DNA of 64,000 bases from contig JAEYUC010000043.1 in assembly GCA_023433705.1 (NCBI GenBank), positions 102,853 through 166,852 of the forward strand, given 5' to 3'. Numbering within the stretch: position 1 is the stretch's first letter; each line of letters opens with the position of its first letter. Shown one piece after another: positions 52,306-59,488 of the stretch. The notes below the pieces were generated by a model. It was given only the letters and a program-made list of their open reading frames with translations, was not told the origin of the DNA and searched no databases. This stretch comes from Pseudomonadota bacterium (lineage in GTDB: Bacteria; Pseudomonadota; Gammaproteobacteria; Steroidobacterales; Steroidobacteraceae). The translations under genes and the position numbers were made by a program.

Positions 52306-54023
52306 GTGCTGCCGCCCTCCGCCGGCAACGTATAACTTTCCTCGATCACGTCGCGCACGCGCTTGCGCGACACGGCGGGATCGTCCGGCACGTGATGTGC
52401 GAGCGCGGCGACCTTCGCCGTCAGCTCCTCGTCCTTGATGCAGGTGCGCAGCCAGTGCGTCACGTCGCCGCGTTTCCAGTGGTGCAGCCAGGTTTCCTCG
52501 TCCACGCCGTCGGCGAGATCCAGGAAGACCATGAGGTTCTGCGCCCGCAGGTTGAGCTTGCCTTCCGGGCCGCGGAAGTAGAACGAACGGTCCTCGCCAA
52601 GCGAGCCTTCCGAATATTTGCGCAGATGCCGCCGCCGCTCGCTCTTCGTGGGCTCGATCGAAAGCACCTCGGGCTGGCCGCCCGACTTGTGCCAGAGCAA
52701 CGCCTGGCCGCGCGGAATCTTGTCGAGCGGCACGTCCGGCGCGGACAGCGAGTTCGCGTCGGCGAACTCGAGCACCATCTCGCGCGGTCGCTCGCCGATG
52801 ACGATCAGCGTCTCGATGAGCTCGAGCGCCGCACGCGCGATCACACTTGGCGTCACGCTGATCAGCAGCGTCCCGTCGAAGCTCTTCGGCAGAACGAGCT
52901 CGGCGGGCTTCCAGTCCGCAGGCAAGACGTGGTGCGCCTCGTCGACGATGAGCCAGTGCGGGCGGCCGGTTTTCGCGCGCAGCTCGCGGATGCGCGCGAG
53001 TAGCGACATGAAGAACGCGGGACGGTCGGAGAGCTTGATGCCGAGCAGATTGATGACTGCATTCTCGTTCGGCTTCGACAGCAGCTGCATGCACTCGTCG
53101 ATCGACGGCGCGCGCTCCGGGTTGCCGAGCGCCGCCGCGCCATCGACGGCGTCGTAGTCACCCTCTGGGTCGATGATGCAGAAGCTGTAGTCCTTGCTCC
53201 GAAGTCGTTCGATCAGTCCCGAGGCGACGGTGGACTTGCCGCCACCCGAAGTGCCGACCACGAGCGCGCTGACTCCGAATGGTGACAACGTCACCGCGCT
53301 GCCCTGCCCGTCCTTGCCTAGCAGGATCGCATGGCGGTCGAGGACCGCGGTGCGATTCGCGAGATCGTCGGCCAGTATCTCCTCGATGAGCTGCACGACG
53401 CCCGCGCCGTGATCGAGCGGCAGGACGATGTCGACTTTCTGCTTGACCGCCGGCAACGCGTTGTCCACCGCGGCCGAACATTCGCAGGCATTCAAGAGCG
53501 CGTGATCGTTTTCGGCATCTCCGACGGCCACCGTGTTGTGGATGGATACGTTCAGCTCGTCGAGCGCCGCTCTGAGCCCGGTGGCCTTGTTGATGCCGCC
53601 CGGCAGGATCATGACCGCGCCCTTGTTGAAGATGACTTGCAACTCGAGACCGAGGTCGCGGATCGTCTCGAGCACGGCGCCTTCGTTCGGGCGCCAGGTC
53701 GCCACGATGCATCGCCCCAGCGACGGATGCACGCCGCGCCTGCGCAGCGCCTCGATGAAGTCCGCGGGCGGAGGATCCGCGAGCAGCCGCTCCTCGCGCG
53801 ACGCCGGCCGGTAGATGAGCGCGCCGTTCTCCGCGACGATGCGATCGAACAGATCCAGCCGCTCGAAGACGCGCTGCAGGTCGGGCAGCTCGCGCCCGGT
53901 GACGAGCACGAGCTTGCGTCCGGAGGCGCGAAACTTCTCGAGCGCCGCGATGGTCGGGGCATCGACTTTGCCGTGGTGCGCGAGAGTGCCGTCGTAGTCG
54001 GTGCAAAGTGCGAGATAACGCAT
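52299..54023 (-). CDS. HAD-IIB phosphatase fused to a HerA/DUF87-type ATPase
   Basis: This is a 574-residue two-part protein. Residues 1-230 form a Cof-type HAD hydrolase. Motif I is CTDYDGTLAHHG, motif II is LVLVTGRELPD, and motif IV is VGDAENDHALLNACE, so it is probably an active phosphatase. Residues about 240-480 form a HerA/VirB4-like ATPase with Walker A GTSGGGKSTVA, the IDPEGDY strand, and Walker B HWLIVDEAHHVLP. The C-terminal 90 residues are helical. ATG 54023 is used (a TTG lies 9 bp upstream). Function is unknown. The ATPase type usually pumps DNA or strips protein from it. An HD-domain hydrolase gene is 73 bp upstream on the same strand. Confidence 0.85.
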   Translation of the reverse strand: MRYLALCTDYDGTLAHHGKVDAPTIAALEKFRASGRKLVLVTGRELPDLQRVFERLDLFDRIVAENGALIYRPASREERLLADPPPADFIEALRRRGVHPSLGRCIVATWRPNEGAVLETIRDLGLELQVIFNKGAVMILPGGINKATGLRAALDELNVSIHNTVAVGDAENDHALLNACECSAAVDNALPAVKQKVDIVLPLDHGAGVVQLIEEILADDLANRTAVLDRHAILLGKDGQGSAVTLSPFGVSALVVGTSGGGKSTVASGLIERLRSKDYSFCIIDPEGDYDAVDGAAALGNPERAPSIDECMQLLSKPNENAVINLLGIKLSDRPAFFMSLLARIRELRAKTGRPHWLIVDEAHHVLPADWKPAELVLPKSFDGTLLISVTPSVIARAALELIETLIVIGERPREMVLEFADANSLSAPDVPLDKIPRGQALLWHKSGGQPEVLSIEPTKSERRRHLRKYSEGSLGEDRSFYFRGPEGKLNLRAQNLMVFLDLADGVDEETWLHHWKRGDVTHWLRTCIKDEELTAKVAALAHHVPDDPAVSRKRVRDVIEESYTLPAEGGSTQ

Positions 54024-54096
54024 GGTGCCCAATGTATGGGTCGCGTCGGGAGGGGCGCGTAGGCGAATGCCGATGGATCGCGGCCGTGTGCGGAAA

Positions 54097-54741
54097 CTAG
54101 GCGCTGGACAATGCCTTCATCGCGCGTTGCAGGTTCGATCGCGCGGTCGTCTCGTATCGATCGCGGAACTCGGGCCAGTTATAGATGAATGGACGTTCGA
54201 GGAACGAGCCCAGGATCCTGCCGCGGGCATGCGCGAAGCGGCGACGTGGCACCCACCAGTATTCGCGGCGCACGTTCCGTTCGAACTCGTCGTATTCCGG
54301 CGCCGGCTTGCCGAGGATGGAAAGATCGATGTCGACGACGAGCGCGGCATCCTCGACCGGACTGTGAGCCTGGTGCGCGGTCGCCAGCACCAGGTCGCGA
54401 ACGCGGTCCGCGGCTCCTTCCCCGGCGACTGCGTGCACGAAACGTTGCGCCCATTCGGCGCTGAGCGATTCGTTGTCGACGCGCCAGGTGCGGTACACCG
54501 CGTCGTGATACCAGAGCGCCAGCTCCACCTCCGCGGGCGATTGCGCGAGATGGCGCGCGGCGTCGAATTCATCCAGGCAGGATGCAAGGTGCGCGAGCGT
54601 GTGATAGCGGCGTCCCCAGCTGCGCCAGGCGCGCAGAAGTCGTGTGTATTCGGCATCCGTATCGCGGGCGCCGAGCGACGCGCAGAGCATGCGCCATCGA
54701 TCGACGGTGACGATACGTTGCCACTCGATCTTCGGGCTCAT
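54097..54741 (-). CDS. HD-superfamily metal-dependent phosphohydrolase
   Basis: This 214-residue soluble protein matches the predicted HD phosphohydrolase family with the motifs RYHTLAHLASCLDEFD, LALWYHDAVYRTWRVDNESLSA, LATAHQAHSP and DIDLSILGKPAPEYDEFERNVRREY. The H...HD...D set would bind two metals. The substrate is unknown. It lies directly upstream of the HAD-HerA fusion on the same strand (73-bp gap) and downstream of tRNA-Arg, so it may be in one transcript with the fusion. Confidence 0.88.
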   Translation of the reverse strand: MSPKIEWQRIVTVDRWRMLCASLGARDTDAEYTRLLRAWRSWGRRYHTLAHLASCLDEFDAARHLAQSPAEVELALWYHDAVYRTWRVDNESLSAEWAQRFVHAVAGEGAADRVRDLVLATAHQAHSPVEDAALVVDIDLSILGKPAPEYDEFERNVRREYWWVPRRRFAHARGRILGSFLERPFIYNWPEFRDRYETTARSNLQRAMKALSSA

Positions 54742-54766
54742 GATGTCGGAAGGACCCCGAGGTGAA

Positions 54767-54842
54767 TGGCGCCCCCGGCCGGAGTTGAACCGACGACCTA
54801 CCGCTTAGGAGGCGGTCGCTCTATCCACTGAGCTACGGGGGC
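54767..54842 (-). tRNA. tRNA-Arg (anticodon CCT)
   Basis: This is a 76-nt cloverleaf on the minus strand. The acceptor GCCCCCG pairs with CGGGGGC, with discriminator G and an encoded CCA. The D-arm is GCTCAGTGGATAGAGC, the anticodon loop CTCCTAA, and the T-arm TCGGTTCAACTCCGG-like. It would read AGG codons, which are rare in a high-GC genome. It stands 25 bp upstream of the HD hydrolase gene. Confidence 0.95.
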
Positions 54843-55040
54843 GCGCTGGCGGGGATTCTACCGGCCGATGGCCTCGAATCGAATCTGCAGGTGAGGAAGA
54901 TCGTCGTCGCCCCATGACCGAAACGGTCATCCGCAGCACAAACACACTTACGGACGGGACGAGCCAGGGTATTTGCCAGCCATCTGGCGCCGACCTCCCC
55001 AGCGAGTCCCGCTGAAGAGTGGCGCGCAAGCGCCTGAGAA
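54843..55040. other. Gap between two tRNA genes
   Basis: No gene is visible. ATGACCG-AAA-CGGTCAT (54914-54930) is a perfect 7-bp hairpin, a likely processing or termination signal after tRNA-Ala. AAACACACTTACG (54940-54952) is shared with 49865-49877 beside the tRNA-like fragment. Confidence 0.5.
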
Positions 55041-55116
<76 letters not shown>

Positions 55117-55235
55117 ACACCGAAAACCTGCCCGGACAGGCGGTCCGGAGAGGCGCGGGATTCTAAAGATCGAGGCTGGCCTCGGCAAGCGACACGCGTC
55201 GATTCCGGCCGATTGTCGTTCTATGATCGGGCGAC

Positions 55236-55706
55236 ATGCTGAATACGGACGAAAAGGCTCCCGAATTCACGCTGCCGGACCAGGACGCGCACGACATCTC
55301 GCTGTCGAGCCTGATCAAGGACGGTCCGGCCATCCTTTACTTCTATCCCGCAGATTTCACGCCCGGGTGCACGCGCGAGGCCTGTTCCATCCGGGATCTG
55401 CACCGGGAATTGACGCGCGCGGGGCTCACGGTGGCCGGCATCAGCCCTCAGAGTCCGGAAAGTCACAGGCGGTTTCGCGAGAAACACAACCTCCCTTTCA
55501 CGCTGCTCTCGGATGAGTCCAAGGAAGTCATCAAGATGTTCGGCGTGAATGGCCCGCTCGGCTTCTGGGTGCAGCGCGTGACGTTCCTGGTCGACCAGGA
55601 CCGCACGATCCGTGGGCGCGTGAAGGCGCATTTCTCGATCGGCGAACACGAGGCTTTCATCCGCAAGGCCATCGACCTGCGCAAGGCACAGATGGTCGTC
55701 GGTTAA
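55236..55706 (+). CDS. Thioredoxin-dependent peroxiredoxin (Bcp/PrxQ type)
   Basis: This is a 156-residue AhpC/TSA-family peroxidase. The active site YPADFTPGCTREACSIRD carries the peroxidatic cysteine (about 45) and, five residues on, the resolving cysteine of the PrxQ type. LGFWVQRVTFLVDQDRTI is the conserved C-terminal core. It would reduce hydroperoxides with thioredoxin. ATG 55236 has no strong ribosome site. The gene ends exactly at an AT-rich palindromic element. Confidence 0.93.
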   Translation: MLNTDEKAPEFTLPDQDAHDISLSSLIKDGPAILYFYPADFTPGCTREACSIRDLHRELTRAGLTVAGISPQSPESHRRFREKHNLPFTLLSDESKEVIKMFGVNGPLGFWVQRVTFLVDQDRTIRGRVKAHFSIGEHEAFIRKAIDLRKAQMVVG

Positions 55707-55773
55707 TTCGGGGACAGATTTATTTATCGACGATATCGGACCGTTATCGTCAATAAATAAATCTGTCCCCGAT
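55707..55773. repeat. AT-rich palindromic element between convergent genes
   Basis: Arms of 27 bp (55709-55735 and 55745-55771) are inverse copies with one mismatch around a 9-bp loop. The arm begins CGGGGACAGATTTATTTAT. It starts one base after the peroxiredoxin stop and ends 15 bp before the convergent phosphatase stop. The AT-rich arm is unlike the genome average, suggesting an imported or mobile sequence that now serves as a two-way terminator. Confidence 0.88.
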
Positions 55774-55788
55774 CACCCGATCAGCAAA

Positions 55789-56373
55789 TCAGTACTTGAG
55801 GCGCAGGACGGAGGCGCGGCCGATCGTCGGCACGGTGACGATGTACATCGTGTCGAACTCTTCATCGTCCATCGGCGGCACGTTCTCGACGCCCGCCATG
55901 GTCGCGACGATCTCGGGAACGGTGTTGCTGTGACCGACGACGAGCGCGAGGCCGCCGCGATTCTCGCGCAGCACGCGCCGCGCGAGCTGTGACGAGCTCG
56001 CCTTCGAATCCACCACTTCGGGCTTCACGCCGAGGCGTTGCGCGAGCTCCGCGACCGTCTGCTGCGCGCGCCGGGTTTCGGTCACGTACAACTTCTTCAC
56101 GCGACCGAACTTCTCGCCGTCGCCGAACATCTGCGCGAGCCGCACCGCACGTTGCTCGCCGGGCGGCGACAAAGGCGCGTCCGCGATCGCGTTCGGTCCC
56201 TTGTCGGCATGGCGGATCACGACGACGGTGGTCGTCGTCGCCGAATTCCAGTACGTGAACGCGACCGCGAGCACGATGATGCCGGCCAGGGCTAACAACC
56301 AGATCGGCGCGAGAAACGCGCTGCGGCGACGGAACAGGGTCGCGGAGCCTGGCGTTTCGGGTGTATCGCTCAT
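55789..56373 (-). CDS. Membrane-anchored histidine phosphatase family protein
   Basis: This 194-residue protein has one TM helix about 22-42 (APIWLLALAGIIVLAVAFTYW) and a histidine-phosphatase (phosphoglycerate mutase/SixA-like) domain. The catalytic motif is VVVIRHADKGP (RHA rather than RHG), and the second histidine is in LVVGHSNTVPEI. The domain would face the periplasm, so a role on phospho-sugars or similar substrates outside the cytoplasm is possible. The substrate is unknown. Its upstream region is the repeat-rich stretch 56385-56511. Confidence 0.83.
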   Translation of the reverse strand: MSDTPETPGSATLFRRRSAFLAPIWLLALAGIIVLAVAFTYWNSATTTTVVVIRHADKGPNAIADAPLSPPGEQRAVRLAQMFGDGEKFGRVKKLYVTETRRAQQTVAELAQRLGVKPEVVDSKASSSQLARRVLRENRGGLALVVGHSNTVPEIVATMAGVENVPPMDDEEFDTMYIVTVPTIGRASVLRLKY

Positions 56374-56384
56374 TGGGGTCGGAT

Positions 56385-56514
56385 GATAAGGGGGTCAGGC
56401 CCCATTTGCTGGCAAAAGGTGCCAGGCCCCACCCCGCCACGCTCCAAACCAAACGGCCCGCTTCCTTTCGAAAGCGGGCCGTCTCGCTCAACTACTCCTG
56501 GGTCGACCCCATTA
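56385..56514. repeat. Palindrome-rich intergenic stretch after the GH43 gene
   Basis: GGGGTCAGGCCCC (56391-56403), TGGCA-N5-TGCCA (56410-56424) and GGGTCGACCC (56500-56509) flank a strong terminator hairpin at 56451-56482. GGTGCCAGG recalls the arms of the elements at 2564 and 58871, and GGGGTCAGGCCCC recalls repeats associated with REP-type sequences. It lies between the GH43 stop and the start of the next leftward gene. Confidence 0.65.
56451..56482 (-). terminator. Terminator of the GH43 lipoprotein gene
   Basis: On the minus strand ACGGCCCGCTT and AAGCGGGCCGT form a perfect 11-bp stem with an 8-base loop, followed by TTTGGTTTGG. It lies 30 bp after the GH43 stop codon. Confidence 0.85.
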
Positions 56515-57645
56515 CTGCGCCGCGGCGGCCGGAGCGTCATCGCCCTTGTACGGGTCGACGTACTGGATGGTGCCATCCGGGTTGTACGTGAGCTCGATCG
56601 GTTCCTTCACGTTGCGCAGGTGGCTCACGCCATTCGAACGCTGCGAGTCGTGATAGAACAGGTACGTCTTGCCATCCACCTCGACGATCGAGTGGTGATT
56701 CGTCCAGCCGAGCACGGGGCCCAGGATGTTGCCCTTGTACGTGAACGGGCCGTACGGCGAATCGCCGATCGCGTACGCGATGAAGTGCGTGTCGCCAGTC
56801 GAGTACGAGAAGTAGTACTTGCCGTCGTGCTTGTGCATCCACGCAGCTTCGAAGAAGCGGCGCGCGTGATCGCCCGACAGCACCGGCTTGCCGTTCTCAT
56901 CGACGATCAGGGCGTCCTTCGGCTTTTCGGCGAACTCGAGCATGTTGTCGGCCATGCGGGCAACCTTCGGGGACAGCGCGGGCTGGTCATCCGGTGGCTG
57001 CGAGAGGTCATTCGGCTCGTGTTTGCCCGTCTTCCACTGCTGGAGCTGGCCGCCCCAGAGGCCGCCGAAATACATGTAGTACTTGCCGTCGTCGTCCTTG
57101 AACACGGCCGGGTCCATGCTGAAGCTGTCCTTGATCGGCTCGGGCTGTGCCGTGTACGGGCCTTCGGGTTTGTCCGAGACGGCTGCGCCGATCCGGAAGA
57201 CACCCTGCTTGTCGTACGCCGGGAAGTACAGGTAGTACTTGCCGTCCTTTTCGTTCATGTCCGGGGCCCACATTCTTTCCGAGGCCCAGGGAACATCCTT
57301 CACGTGGAGTGCCACGTCGTGCGTGGTGACCGGCCCGCCGATCTTGTCCATGGACAAGACGTGGTAGTCGACCATCGCGTACTGCGCGCCGGTCGGGTCG
57401 TTCGGGACACCCGCATCGATGTCGTGCGACGGCATGATGTAGATGCGGCCGTTGAACACGTGCGCGGACGGATCGGCCGTGTAGATGTCGACGTCGAGCG
57501 GTTGGGTCAGGAACAGCGCGGGATCCGCGCCCTCGGGTTTCGCGGCTTCGGCCACCGGCGGCGCTGCCGCCTCTTCTTTCTTGCCGCAAGCGGCGAGGAA
57601 AATCGCGGACGCGGCAAGGGTCGCCACGTAGAAGTGTCGTTGCAT
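56512..57645 (-). CDS. GH43-like five-bladed propeller lipoprotein
   Basis: This 377-residue outer-membrane or periplasmic lipoprotein has the signal ATLAASAIFLAAC. The propeller domain has ADPSAHVFNGRIYIMPSHD (first acidic residue), MWAPDMNEKDGKYYLYFPAY, SMDPAVFKDDDGKYYMYFGG and FFEAAWMHKHDGKYYFSYST (likely catalytic acid). It also has LGWTNHHSIVEVDGKTYLFY. This is the layout of GH43 beta-xylosidases/arabinanases, which act on arabinan or xylan side chains. Lipidation would hold it at the membrane. A strong terminator follows. Confidence 0.9.
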   Translation of the reverse strand: MQRHFYVATLAASAIFLAACGKKEEAAAPPVAEAAKPEGADPALFLTQPLDVDIYTADPSAHVFNGRIYIMPSHDIDAGVPNDPTGAQYAMVDYHVLSMDKIGGPVTTHDVALHVKDVPWASERMWAPDMNEKDGKYYLYFPAYDKQGVFRIGAAVSDKPEGPYTAQPEPIKDSFSMDPAVFKDDDGKYYMYFGGLWGGQLQQWKTGKHEPNDLSQPPDDQPALSPKVARMADNMLEFAEKPKDALIVDENGKPVLSGDHARRFFEAAWMHKHDGKYYFSYSTGDTHFIAYAIGDSPYGPFTYKGNILGPVLGWTNHHSIVEVDGKTYLFYHDSQRSNGVSHLRNVKEPIELTYNPDGTIQYVDPYKGDDAPAAAAQ

Positions 57646-57726
57646 GGTTCGCGGTCTCTTTATTGGAAGGGTACGCGACGCCGAAAATACCAGAAGTGGG
57701 ATGGAGGATGGGGGCAGCCCCCGATC

Positions 57727-58365
57727 TTAATTGGGCATCAACGCGAGTATGACCCTGCCCGGCCAGGGCGCCATCGTGAACTCCCCGCTTCCCTCGGGCT
57801 GGCGGATCCAGACATAACCGGACTCCGTCGTTTCGATGTCGAAACGCAGACTGCGTCCCTCGTAGACGATTTCGCCGCGAATCCGCGCGGGCCGGTCGAA
57901 GTACACCAGCATGAGCCGGTCGCCGGTGTCGGCGTCTAACCACTCGGCGGTGCCGACGGGCTGGATGTTGTCGAGCGGCAGCACGAACGGCGACAGCCGC
58001 GCGACGCGCGCGTCCGCCGGCTCGATCTGCATCCACTTCTGGGAGAACTTCGTCGGCACCAGCGCCTTCTCGAGCTTCGAGTGACTGGCGTTGAGGTCGA
58101 GCGTGAAGCTCAGGTCGGGATTGAGCGAAGTCGGCGAGATCTCGCCGGCGTTCGGCGAGCCGTACAGATCGCCCACCACGTAAGGCACCCACAATCGCAG
58201 GGCTTCTTTCGGCGCGGGGCGCGGAGTCTTGCCGTCGCCTTCGAGGAAGGCCACGTGCGAACGGATGAACCAGTCGTGCCGCGGCGGCGGCGACTCTTCC
58301 TCGCGGGATCCGCAACCGGCCAACAGGGCTAACAGGGTGAGTCCAACTACCGCGCGCGCGTTCAT
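57727..58365 (-). CDS. Lipoprotein of unknown function
   Basis: This 212-residue protein has a clear lipobox (TLLALLAGC, Cys near 18). I do not recognise the rest, which looks mostly beta with WVPYVVGDLYGSPNAGEISP, FTLDLNASHSKLEKAL and EWLDADTGDRLMLVYFDRPARI. It lies 81 bp upstream of the GH43 lipoprotein on the same strand, and the two may form a unit. ATG 58365 is chosen because it directly precedes the lipoprotein signal. Confidence 0.65.
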   Translation of the reverse strand: MNARAVVGLTLLALLAGCGSREEESPPPRHDWFIRSHVAFLEGDGKTPRPAPKEALRLWVPYVVGDLYGSPNAGEISPTSLNPDLSFTLDLNASHSKLEKALVPTKFSQKWMQIEPADARVARLSPFVLPLDNIQPVGTAEWLDADTGDRLMLVYFDRPARIRGEIVYEGRSLRFDIETTESGYVWIRQPEGSGEFTMAPWPGRVILALMPN

Positions 58366-58478
58366 GGCGGCAATTCTAAGGGCAAGGGGTCGGCGGTAGT
58401 CGTTTCCATGTGGTTTTGAGACATGGATCGTCATTAAATACGCCTGCCCGCCTCCATCCCACATTCTGGAGCCGTTCC

Positions 58479-58871
58479 ATGGTCACCGTCGTATTACTCG
58501 TGCTCGCCTTGTTCGTGCTGCAAACATTCCTGCCGGGCCGGTTCCGCGAAGCGCCCGCGCCGGGGTCACCGGGCAAGATATCGCTGGATCTCGGTCCACG
58601 GGATCGCATGCCTCAACTGACCGTCATCGGCGGCCGCGCGCAACGGGCCCTGGCCAACATGCAGGAAGCCCTGCCCGTCTTCCTCGCGCTCGCGCTGATG
58701 AACATGATCGTCGCACCGAACGCGGCGACAGCCATCAATGGCGCCTGGATTTTCCTGGCGGCCCGTGCGGTGTACCTGGTGCTGTATGTGACCGGCGTTC
58801 CCGTGGCGCGCACGATCGTGTGGCTGATCGGCTGGGTGGGTCTCGCGATGATGATCGCGCCGCTGCTGTGA
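58479..58871 (+). CDS. MAPEG-family membrane protein
   Basis: This 130-residue, four-helix membrane protein has RAQRALANMQEALPVFLALALM and IFLAARAVYLVLYVTGVPVART, the MAPEG pattern (eicosanoid/glutathione-metabolism relatives). Bacterial members are of uncertain function, and some have glutathione transferase activity. GGAG lies 8 bp before ATG 58479. Its stop abuts a palindromic element shared with 2564-2670. Confidence 0.85.
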   Translation: MVTVVLLVLALFVLQTFLPGRFREAPAPGSPGKISLDLGPRDRMPQLTVIGGRAQRALANMQEALPVFLALALMNMIVAPNAATAINGAWIFLAARAVYLVLYVTGVPVARTIVWLIGWVGLAMMIAPLL

Positions 58872-58977
58872 AGATGGTGCCTGGCACGGAAAACCCGGGA
58901 GAAGCAGCGGGAAGCTATCGACCCGCGTTCAAGTGAGGACTGCTTCTCCCGGATTTTCCGTGCCAGGCACCGTCTTC
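58871..58977. repeat. Palindromic intergenic element, copy B (same arms as 2564-2670)
   Basis: The left arm AAGATGGTGCCTGGCAC... (58871-58905) is identical over 35 bp to the copy at 2565-2599. The right arm (58941-58977) is its inverse, and the 35-bp centre is unrelated to that of copy A. It fills the gap between the MAPEG stop and the convergent DUF6491 stop to within two bases on either side. Confidence 0.92.
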
Positions 58978-58978
58978 G

Positions 58979-59380
58979 TCAGCTCTCGCTCGCGTTCTTC
59001 TGTTGCTCGCGGATCAGCTTGCGGTCTTCACGCATCTGCTTCACGTCGACCGGGCGAATGGTCTTGATGAGGCAGCGGTCGCGGCCGACGATGACCTTCT
59101 CGAACTTGTCGACGGTGCTGCCCGTCGAGGTCACGGCGATGGTGTTCGCGAACTGCAGGTCCGGGCAGTAACCGCTGACTTCGAGCAGGTACGCCTTGTT
59201 GGCGCCCGCCCAGACGACGAGCTGGTTCTTGGACACCGCCGCCCAGCCGTCGAGCTGCGGCATGTAGAACGACTTCACGGGCTCGCCGGCGTATTCGCGG
59301 AAATCGAGATTGGGCTGGTTGGCGCATCCCGCGCCCAAGGCCGCAATGGCCAGGGCAGCGGCTGTCAGTAATCCTTTCAT
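58979..59380 (-). CDS. DUF6491-like small lipoprotein
   Basis: This 133-residue lipoprotein has the signal AALAIAALGAGC. The mature domain has LDGWAAVSKNQLVVWAGANKAYLLEVSGYCPDL and a second cysteine (GRDRCLIKTIRPVDVKQM), matching DUF6491 as I recall it. The two cysteines could pair. Function is unknown. An AGGAAGG ribosome site precedes ATG 59380. The next gene upstream on the strand is acrB, 108 bp away. Confidence 0.75.
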   Translation of the reverse strand: MKGLLTAAALAIAALGAGCANQPNLDFREYAGEPVKSFYMPQLDGWAAVSKNQLVVWAGANKAYLLEVSGYCPDLQFANTIAVTSTGSTVDKFEKVIVGRDRCLIKTIRPVDVKQMREDRKLIREQQKNASES

Positions 59381-59488
59381 ACCTTCCTCTGGAATCTATC
59401 CGTTGCGAATATCGACTCTCGCATATTGAGTCGAGTTCCCACGCAAACCGGTTCCCGAAGTCGCGCAAACCCCTATTTTTTCAGCCGT

